Source of the DNA: Daphnia carinata
Taxonomy: Eukaryota; Arthropoda; Branchiopoda; Diplostraca; Daphniidae
DNA: 64,000 bases
Reading direction: 5' to 3'
Assembly (NCBI RefSeq): GCF_022539665.2
Contig: NC_081332.1
Span: 5,223,803-5,287,802 of the forward strand
Positions 55,038 to 64,000 of the stretch are shown in pieces (within the stretch, counting starts at the first letter, position 1; the number at the start of each line of letters is the position of its first letter). The notes below the pieces were generated by a model, which was not told the origin of the DNA, did not search any database, and saw only the letters and a program-made list of their open reading frames with translations. The translations under genes and the position numbers were made by a program.

Positions 55038-58000
55038 TTTATTATTCTTTTTCTTTCTTCTTCTTTCTGTTTCTCCTTTTTTTTTTTTCTTTCCTCTTCC
55101 TTCTTTTTTTTCGGGTTCCTCGACGAGTCACGTGACGCAATAGTGTGTCCTTATTGGTCGGTACGCAACAACTCCAATCTTCTTCTTCTTTTATTTCTTT
55201 GAAAATTAAGAACCAAAAAGGGAAAGAAGAAAATACTTTCCGATGCAAATCTCCCCCCCCCCCCACTTCTTCCCAATCCTTGTTATTTCCGGAGCTAAAA
55301 AAGAAATGGAACGTAAAATAAAATACATAAGAAATAATTCTTTAAAGCAATAGATTTTTCTTTTTTCAAAAATAAAAAGACTAAAATGTTATCATTTTTT
55401 TTTTAATGAAAAGCTTTCCATGTTTATAATAGCACCGCATGTGTGGAGTCCGCCCTGACCTTTTTCGTTTTCGCTTGGGCGTTCACTTGATGTGTGCACA
55501 ATTCGGGAAAACCAGAAACAGCACAGAAGCAATACGTAACGTGAAAAAGAGTGGGAAAAAAGAAAAAAAAAGAATTCACTTTCAAAAATCTCCTGCAAGT
55601 ATAAAAAAGTGGTGAGCTTCGATTCAATACAATTTGAATACAGCGGCTGCCAACTGAATAGCACATGTCCTTAAAAGTACCGCGGGAGAATGTAGGTTAC
55701 ATGTGCTCCGGTAGACGGCGGAGATGAACGTTCGATATTGAGTTCGTGTGCCACATTATATATAAACGCAGTTCCTGGATTCACTGGAACAAAAAAAAAA
55801 AAAACGCAAAATTCTTTTTTTTTTTTATGTCGAGGTAAATTTTCTTTCACGAAAAATCGTCATGATTTAGCGATTTGTAAACTTTGATTGTTACCAACTT
55901 TTTGTTGGCAGTCACACACATTCGGCCAAGATTGCAATGCAAGACCAAAATTGGATGTAACCTTCTAAAACATTATTAGACACTCTGATTTTTTTTCACA
56001 CTGGATTTTTCGTGTTGATTGTGTTAAAATCCAAGGGCAAATCGTTAAAGCGATGAGAATCATAATTCACCATCTACAGGCTTCATCTTCTTATGTGTAT
56101 CTACATCAACACACGAAACCTACATAAAAGAGAATTTTTTTTTTTTCCAAGGTTATACAAAAAGAAGAATCTCATTCAAATTCTTACAACGTCAGGGGGG
56201 TGGTAACGAAAGTGGAAACAGAGAAAAATATATAAAAAGAAAAAACGAAAGTGATGGGGGGTTTCTTCCCCCTCGGCCCAGGAGACGACACGAAAATGGA
56301 AATCCACTTTATTTTTCATGGAAATCAAAAGAAAGTTTAATGCTTCTACATAAAAAAAAAAAAAAATAGAAGCACACAGCTGTGTTTAGGGGGTGGTTTA
56401 TCTTTTTCCCCTTTTTTCTATACACCAACATCTTTTAAATACACCAAAATCGAATAGCGATTGTTAGAAATATCATCGTAAAAAACCATAGATTCCCAAC
56501 CCCTACTTATACTAAATCGAAATGTTTAAATAAATTACATGCTTTTTATATTTACGTAAGTTACCACACCGCCTTTCAACACCTCCCCCTTTGCGTTTTT
56601 ATTTTCATTTCTATACCCACGTACATCCACTAAAATGTAAAGGACCTATTGGATTGCACAGGTAAATGCCCCGAGTGTTTTTGACTGGCCGCCTCCGCCA
56701 CGTTTGCATGTGTCAATGCCGGTGACGTTCGTTTCCCAGCATCTAAATGGTGAGCTCACCGTGAAGAGCAGGATCTTTCATCACTAGTTTAAAGAAAAAT
56801 ACAAGAAGAAGAAGATGGTAAGAAAGAACGGCCCACACAGTACAAGAGTTCATTTGCAAATGGCCTTCGGTGCACAATTGAGATGATGAGCATAGTCGAA
56901 GGGCGTCTCCAGTGAACGTGCAAAGGGCCGTGACACGGGACACCTTCGTTTTTTTTTCTCTTTCAAATGAAAGAGAAAACGTGAGGCCTAAAATAACAAA
57001 ATTGTGTTTCATTTTTATTGACGATCCCAAATGGCTGTCCTCTGTCCCCTCTCTTGTCCGTGCATGAAATTGTGAGCCTTACGAGTTTTAGTGTTTAACA
57101 AGGTACATCAAAAATACGAAAGAAAAGCTACTGAACTCTTGATAAAAAAAAAAAAAAGAAGGGGGAAATTCGATTCACTTGAGTAATCGAGCGCAGTGCA
57201 AGTTAATAATATTAAACGGGACAAAACGTGCACAACAGAATGACGCAATAGGCTTTACATTCGAGTACGTTCATCGTTACCTGGAAAAAAAGAAGGAGAG
57301 CGATTAAAGACGGGAAGAATATGATGCGCGTCAAAAACTAAACGAGGTGTCGTTTTATACGTTTAGAAAATCTAAAAACAAAAAAAAAAAAAACTGTTAA
57401 CCGCTAACGAAGCCAACGGAACTTTTATGGTATTGAACAAGAAAATGATATTGGTGCATACGTGGATGTTGAAAAAAGAAAACGGTATGACTCTGCCTGG
57501 TGCAAGAAGGTGAGGTCATCCGTCAGGAATGGCCCGGCAGCGGCCTCGGTTGCAAATAGAGCCCAACCCTTTTGGAATAAAAAAGAAAACGAATTATTAT
57601 TGTTTCTTTTTTTTTTTTTTTTGAAAAGGCAAACATTCAATACTTTCACTAGTTGACTGCAAAAAAAAAAAATTTCATTTTCGCAGAATTTTTATTCATT
57701 TATAGTTAGAAGCTTCTAGAATTTAAGCGTACTTCCCTTACCGCAGTGAAGCCCTTTCTTTCGTCGTGATCTTATGTAACATTCGTCCCTTCTTTTTTTT
57801 TTAATAAAAGAAAATCACGTCAGCAATTTTTTGGTGTGGTGGAAATCTAATTCATCAGATTGTAAATCTAACCGATAACCGCCTTTAGAGACAAGGATGA
57901 AGGGGGGGGGAGACAACACCAAAATAAAAAAATCTCGTGATTAGTGCCGGTCATTTTTGTTGTTGTACAGTTCCTCTAATAAATTAAAGAACTCATTGTA

Positions 58001-61000
58001 CCTTACCAAGAAAAATAAAAAGAAAAGTTTCCGGACGGTTCCTTTTTTTTTTTTTTCTAGTCATCAGTCACGCACGACTCGCATAACTTTCGTCGGCGGA
58101 CCAATCCATCCGTAAATACGTTTCCCCCTTCAGAAAAAAAAAAAAAAAAAATCAGAGTAGATTTTTTTTTGTTTTGTTTTGCGTGCCAAGGTAAAATGCA
58201 CGTCCGAGATGATTTGATTGAATTCGTTGCTGCATCGTCAAGCTTGCAGGGACATCGGCCGTCGCATCGACATGTGTTGTTATGGTCGTGGAGAGTCGCC
58301 CACCGTGAAATAGAGATTGCGATGGACTGCGCATGACCAACTGATTGCATTAAATCACCAAGGACGACAACGAAACGTACTTGCGTGAGTGTCTTTTGTG
58401 CGTTGAAGTCTCTTTCGTTGAGGTTAACGATCCCTTCGTTTCCAGTCAATCTGCCGAAAATGATGAAACAAAACAAAATTCCTTGTGCATTAGATCTATC
58501 GTTCTACCGTATAAGCGAACGTACACAAAATGATGCGTCGTTTTGTACAGACGATGGGAACGATCTCACGGATAGGAAAGCACGTACAAACACGTCTGTT
58601 TTCAACGTCAGTACCTGTATAGAAAAAAAAAAAAAAATAAAAGCGAAAGTTTAAACATCTAAATTAATTGAATGAATAACGTGGGAGTACATCAAATGGA
58701 CGGATTTATATTTTTTTGAAAAAGAAAAGAAAACATTTCTTTTCTTCTACCGCCGGTGTAATTTCTAGTAATTTGCCGACAAACAATCCGAAGGCCATTT
58801 ACCTCCGATTGTTTTTTTTTTCTTTTTCTGCTGAGTCTGTATGGGGTTAAAAAAAAAATGACTGTGGAATAGACACAGGCGATTTTGTTAGATAATTAAA
58901 GGTAGTTTGATGCACGAAGAAAACAAAAAGCAAAAAGGTTCAGTGACATTTTGCACGGCGCCACATTAGAGATCATATATGAACTGGACATTAGGCGAGA
59001 CATGTATATAGCCTTGTATATACATGTTTATAATACGACTACTGAACGTACAAAAAAAAGAAAGGGAAATTTTATCTATGGGGGGGGTTGAGGGTATCAT
59101 CATCATCATATAACAATGAAAAGTATCCCGGAGACAATTAGGTGCATTGCGGGCGGTTTATGATGGGCTCGTCACGTTGTGACTTAAGAAGACTGTCGGA
59201 AGAAGTTTTTTGTCGAATAACATTAAGTCCGTGAGATGCACACAGGACAACAATAGCCACTTACAAGTAACATATGCATACCCCTTCATTAAATTTGTCT
59301 ATTTTTAGGCCACGTTTTTTTTTTTTTTAAATAAAAAAGAAGAATGCCAATTCTTTTAAGTCAACAATTGGGTTCTTTTTTTTTCTTTGCGATTTTAATT
59401 CGCTTTTGTTCGATAATAGAACTCTATAAAAGACAATGTACATTTTTCTCTGCGTGTGCACGAAGAAAAAAAAAGATCATATAACGTTGCGCAAGTTCGT
59501 TCATCCCGCGCAACGCGTGAAGTGGAAAAACGCGTTGTTTTAAATCGCTTGTGTTGATCGTATGAACCGCCAACAACGGGGAAATGACGGATTGCATCGA
59601 AAACAACAAAAAAAAATATCAAACAATTTTTTTTTCACCTGTTTTTTTTTTTAGCGAGAAGAAAACAATTTCTCTTACAGCTTTCGGCTCCACGTGCAAC
59701 ACGTTTCCCTTTTCCTGGACACATTCGGACGTGCTGTTTGGTTTTTTCGCGGGGGGGACACTGAATAAAAAATTTTCTTTTAGTTTATCGCAGCAATCGT
59801 CGCTCTTTTTTTTCTGGAAAAAAACTAAAAGGAACAAACAATAAAAAAAAAAAAATACAAAACATATCCTGTTGAACTTGGGCAAGAAGCGCTGGCAAAA
59901 CCTGAAGGTTAATGGAACTTACCTCTCGGTTATCATCTCAAGATGGCCGTAAGGCATGTGTTTTGTTTTACGTATATATTTCTTTCCTTCCACAATTTTT
60001 TTTTTGGAAGAAAAAAAAAAGAGTTGATTTCAATCTTATTTCGTTGTTTTTTTTTTGTTCCCGCAAAGAGACTCTCACTCTCATTTTCAAACTTCTCATT
60101 GAGGGGGGGACGCTCAAGGTGTTTTAAAAAAAAACCATAAAAAAAGAAGAACAGTGTCTTCCATCGTCGCCAGTTCTCTATGATTATGGAACTTGAGGAG
60201 CTGTTGCCTTAAGAACTGGAAAGGGAAATGAACGCCAGACACCCCCAAAGAGGCCAACACATAAATCGGGATAGTCTAGAAGAAAGAGGGGGGGGGCCAA
60301 AGTTCTTCTTGGTCGTATATTATCATCATTACATATTATACCTGGTCGTAATGCAACGAAAGGGAAAACGCGTGTGATCCTCATCCGCAGCAACCGGTTG
60401 CGCCGGAACCTTGACCTTTACATTTGAAAGGGCTATAGGTACCAATGCACTTCTTATTCATCCCTCCACCGTACGCGTCTTCTCCTTTTCTTTTAAGGTT
60501 ATTTCTCTTTCTGTGCTTTCCAGAAAGAATCTGGCTGCATTTGTGTAGGATGTGCAACCTCGAAAACAACTTGTTGTTTCTCAATTTTTTTGTTTAGTTT
60601 TTCTTACCTTGTCAAGACCGCAAAGGTCAGATGTTGGCATTTGAACCATTGCGACTGTTCTGGGTGTCTCCAGTTGTCAGTAGTTGCAGCCAAACCGCTG
60701 ACAATTGTTTAGTCTTTCTATGCTGTCGAGTTTCGAAATTAGGGCTTAGGATTTCCTTGATTTCAAACGTTCTTTTGACGATGGTAATCCAACCTGAAAG
60801 AGAGAAAAAAAAAGATGATGAAGCTTAATCATAGCTCTGAATTTCCTTCTCGTTTCAAAATGACACGATTCATTTTTCGTCTGCAAAATTATGCAAACGA
60901 GACGTGTTTTTTTCCTCGTTTTTTTTTTATTCACCAACGAATTAGGAGAGCTTGGGGGATTGTATGCTATCCCTAACCTTTTAAGCAAAATGAATTATTT

Positions 61001-62249
61001 AAAACATTTTAATTCGCAAATTTATGACCACGAGAAACTGAAAATGTGCGACAAAAATGTTGCCATGCTAATTTTTCAGCAACAAAATCCTCAGGCTAAG
61101 GAATTCTTTTCGTGAAGAAGTTCGCCGTTTTAAAAATAATCAGCAAGTACAGGAAAAAAAAAAAAAAAAAAAAAGCCAGAACAAGTTTAGCCTTGATTGC
61201 TGGATATGGGCGTCATCTTCAGCTTCAACGTGTGGTTCTCATCTGGAAAATTGCAGATTACTATCATTTGGGAACTTGCCTGTTTTTGACGGAGGAAAAC
61301 AAAAATATGAATTGATCCAACCCAAAGCACGAGATGTAAAACATCGTGTAGCTAGGCGAAATGAAATTAGCTGTTTTTGTTCGATGCCACTGACCATCAC
61401 GGGCTGTCTCCCCCGGAATTCTTTGTTTTCACGTTGTCCAGCCCAAGGCGAATGGTGAAAGCCTCGCTTAATATTTGGTGGTTAACTATGGGAAAACATG
61501 ACAGGCCGGCGGTCGTGAATCCTCCAACGAACATACGATAATTTTTCGAGATAGCCTGAAGGAGAAGGATAAAAATTGCTTTGCTTGTCTGATGCAGGTC
61601 TAACTCTTTCGTAACCATTTTGTTTTACATTGTTGTGAAAATACGAATTCCTACGCCATCTATCCGTCGTAGAGTATACTATTTCAAATTTTGGCTAAAA
61701 CTAAATTACCTCAGCAGAAATCACATCAAGCAATACAACAGACAAAGGGAAGGGCAATTTTGCCATCAAACTCCATGTTCTTGACCCGATTGGTGACTAA
61801 TGTGCTCTCACGATATCTCATACTAGTACTACGACTTTTTAACGTGACTGACGCCACACATCATCAGATTAATCCTTCCGGCTTCACGTAATTTTGCGGC
61901 CTCGTTTCACAGCCCGGCGGAGTGTACAAACCCCTAATGAGTCACGTGTTTATCATCAATCGTTTTGGCATTGATATGCACATTTTTTTAGCTTTTTTGC
62001 TAATAATTTGAGGCCTTGGTAAATAAAAAAAAAATAGGAGGTAAGAAACCAGTTGAAAACAAGATTTTCCATTGTACAAGCGTTAGCAGAAGGTAAAAAT
62101 TTCTTGCAGTTTAATTGAGTTCCAATGGTAGTAACTAAAAAGAATTTGTCGGTAAAAACATTCTTTCTTAATCAACACTTCTTTGAATTCTATGGTAAAA
62201 CAAAAACTTTTCGACTCCAATAGGAAAAATACAGCCAAAATTTGATATA
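54621..62249. other. AT-rich intergenic region upstream of dumpy (7.6 kb)
   Basis: Long T/A tracts (for example a ~27-nt T run near 55010), short C or G runs (55253-55264, 57902-57912), and open frames composed of Lys or Phe repeats. Isolated donor-like GTAAG sites occur (for example near 59920 and 60606 on the minus strand), so an untranslated upstream exon or alternative promoter of dumpy is possible, but nothing can be joined up. A somewhat GC-richer patch lies at 58190-58340. I see no gene I can support. Confidence 0.5.
62237..62240 (-). terminator. RNA polymerase III terminator of tRNA-Arg
   Basis: A TTTT run on the minus strand starts ten bases after the tRNA 3' end, the usual Pol III stop signal. 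Confidence 0.7.
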
Positions 62250-62322
62250 CGACCCTGCCAGGGATCGAACCTGGAATCTCTTGATCCGTAGTCAAGCGCG
62301 TTATCCATTGCGCCACAAGGCC
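62250..62322 (-). tRNA. tRNA-Arg (anticodon ACG)
   Basis: 73 nt with discriminator G. The acceptor stem starts GGCCTTG and pairs with CAGGGTC (two G-U pairs). D arm contains the A box TGGCGCAATGG. Anticodon stem CTTGA/TCAAG encloses loop CTACGGA with anticodon ACG, read as inosine-CG for Arg CGN codons. T arm CCAGG TTCGATC CCTGG contains the B box. No intron. Confidence 0.96.
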
Positions 62323-62638
62323 ATAAAATCAATGTGTACTAAAACTCAAGTGAAAGATGGAAGATTTCCAGTTTTTAGGGGTAAGCGTTCCATTGCTTGA
62401 CTACTCGTGAATTTTATTTTTCTCATTTAAAAATCACATAACAGGCAAATTGCAACAGCAGACTCACGCATAATGAGAGAAATCAATTTTAAATTGACAA
62501 TTTATTACTAGTGATCTACGGGAGGTTCAGTTTTAGTAATCTTATAACGTGCGACAAAACACAACAGGCAGGTGTGAACACACTAGGGGAGATAAATACA
62601 TTTTACTGTATTCTTTTTTGTGTGTGAAGTCATTTCGC

Positions 62639-63086
62639 ATGAAAAACGAAGAGAAAATGTTAAATAATTCTGTATACAGAGCTGTGAGAAAATCAATAGT
62701 AAATGAAGAGAATAATTTGGTTACAGTTAGGAATTTGAAAATCCGAGTGCACAACATTGTCAATACTACATCTCCGTAAGTAAATTCTATTTCACACATT
62801 TAATTAAACAACCTAAAAAAAAAAAAAACGTCCCTGGCAGGAAGGTAGAAAGGTCAAATTTCGGTTAAGGTCGATTTTGATTAAGATTTGATAGATATAG
62901 GTGTTTTAATTCAATTTTAGGGTGGTGTTCAAAGAGAGCGGCTCGATTTTGGCCTTCGCCTTTCTTCACCCAATGCGCGTACACTCGGAACGCACAGGCA
63001 TCGATCACCTAAACCGAATTCGATATTCGTTCAAAAACCAAAAGCCATTTGCATTGGTGCAGAATGTTCAAGAAGACGCTGTTTAG
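62639..63086 (+). CDS. possible two-exon small protein (~100 aa), unidentified
   Basis: Exon 62639-62775 starts [19 protein letters not shown] and ends at a donor TCTCC|GTAAGT. Exon 62921-63086 follows acceptor TTCAATTTTAG and reads in frame [19 protein letters not shown] to a TAG stop. Both splice sites and frame agree, giving 100 residues with no recognised domain. The second exon overlaps the minus-strand candidate at 62865-63600; probably only one is real. Confidence 0.25.
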
Positions 63087-63600
63087 ATTGTTACCTTTCG
63101 AACTGCTTTCATGCGATAAGGATCACGGCGAGCGACCATGATGGACAGAGGTTCAGGAGTCAATTTCAACCGTCGGATGCGGACCATTGACTGAACGCAT
63201 AAAATACCGAAGCGGAACATCCGACGTGCGTTAAATACTCGACCATGGTAGTGCTGTCAATAACACAAAGATAAATTAGACAATAATAGACAGACAATGC
63301 GAAACAACCAAATTACTATAATAAGATAAATAACATTTTTAAAAAATCTTATGATGGAAAACATTGGTCGTTAAGTGGTCTTAGCGAAAGGCAAGTGACA
63401 CAGCTAACGTTCCAGGTTTCACGGCGGGTATTATTTTGATCAAAAACACAGTTGGGAGGAGAGTCTGAAGAAGTAGGAACTCACGGTCGTTCCAGGTGCT
63501 GCTAACCCAGTCGACGAAGAAAGAATGCTGAAATCATCGGGTCGCTGCCACCACAAATCCCCACAAAAGAACACAGCAGGCAAATGCAGCGCATGTTGAT
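62865..63600 (-). CDS. possible three-exon gene, unidentified, 5' end unclear
   Basis: Minus-strand segments with matching phase-0 splice sites: an upstream segment ending at 63485 ([17 protein letters not shown], donor ACC|GTGAGT), exon 63095-63253 ([19 protein letters not shown], acceptor ATTGACAG, donor AAG|GTAACA) and exon 62865-63008 ([19 protein letters not shown] to a TAA, acceptor GGTTTAG). The middle exon is basic ([22 protein letters not shown]). No in-frame ATG is found for the first segment. A good-context ATG at 63594 is in another frame and stops after about 30 codons. I do not recognise the protein. Confidence 0.3.
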
Positions 63601-64000
63601 TTTTTGTTTGTTTTTTTGGTTCGAGGTGGGCAACAAGAATAAATTAGTGAAAGTACTTCACACAATCCTAATGAGTTACGTAATACGACGACGATCAATT
63701 TTCAAATTGACAATAAGTTTAGTGGTAACTGATGCACAAAAATAAAAAAGAAGAAAATAAAGGAAGGGCCTATACATGCTAGACACTGACGATTTCCGTT
63801 ATTAAACGCGGAAAAGCCGAAAACGCGTTTCTACAGGCTATTTTATTGCACTACATGGATGGGGAAAGCTTTCCGCATGGGGAGAGAAAACGCAAGCTTG
63901 ATTCTACTTCTTTCAAACTCGTTAAGCCAAAAAGCGACAACACGGGACAGTGGAGTCGAAGGATGCAGGGGGCATTTAACTAATTATTACTAATGATAAC
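63601..64000. other. right end of window, nothing recognised
   Basis: AT-rich with no open frame or element I can support. It could contain the promoter or 5' UTR of the minus-strand candidate gene. Confidence 0.4.

Noticed and set aside
54980-55270. Phe- or Lys-rich open frames near 55 kb
   Set aside because: Produced by T/A homopolymers; no coding character on either strand.
58057-58476. 139-codon minus-strand frame upstream of dumpy
   Set aside because: Mixed composition including A-tract Lys runs, no splice partners and no recognisable motif. Kept only as a GC-richer patch in the intergenic entry.

Overview
The window is eukaryotic and arthropod-like. A small crustacean such as Daphnia is my best guess: many introns are only 60-80 nt with GTAAG donors, introns carry frequent A/T homopolymers, and exons are clearly richer in G+C than introns. 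The species is an inference, not something I can prove from the sequence.

Almost everything from about 54.4 kb down to base 1 is one minus-strand gene. It encodes the N-terminal part of Dumpy, the giant secreted protein of the apical extracellular matrix that links epithelium to cuticle in arthropods. I can join 73 coding exons (one of them partial) by splice sites with matching phase, giving roughly 10,200 residues. The gene runs off the left edge; the family's C-terminal ZP domain and membrane anchor would lie beyond it.

Layout in transcription order (high to low coordinate). 54.4-46.6 kb: a 10-nt coding start exon, signal peptide, a Pro/Ala/basic low-complexity segment, an LDLa-like domain and the first EGF modules, separated by long introns. 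41.6-37.4 kb: single-EGF exons, mostly calcium-binding type (DIDEC/DINEC), with one decayed EGF exon in an intron. 37.4-25.6 kb: large exons packed with EGF and Cys-rich modules. 24.9-19.5 kb: one 5.5-kb exon, Cys-free and Pro/Thr/Ser-rich, made of 164-aa and 54-aa tandem repeats, with three one-base frame breaks that look like sequence or assembly errors. 19.0-15.2 kb: EGF-DPY-EGF exons of irregular structure. 15.0-0 kb: a very regular array of EGF-DPY-EGF exons, all flanked by phase-1 introns, in a strict three-exon order A-C-B repeated ten times plus a partial eleventh. Two A-C-B cycles (six exons with introns) exist twice, 7.65 kb apart, with constant spacing and almost no indels.

Right of the gene, 54.6-62.2 kb is AT-rich with no convincing gene. 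A tRNA-Arg(ACG) lies on the minus strand at 62.25-62.32 kb, followed by short possible coding segments on both strands (62.6-63.6 kb) that I cannot identify.

The most interesting signal is the higher-order exon repeat and its signs of concerted evolution. I see no CRISPR array, operon, prophage or clear transposon.
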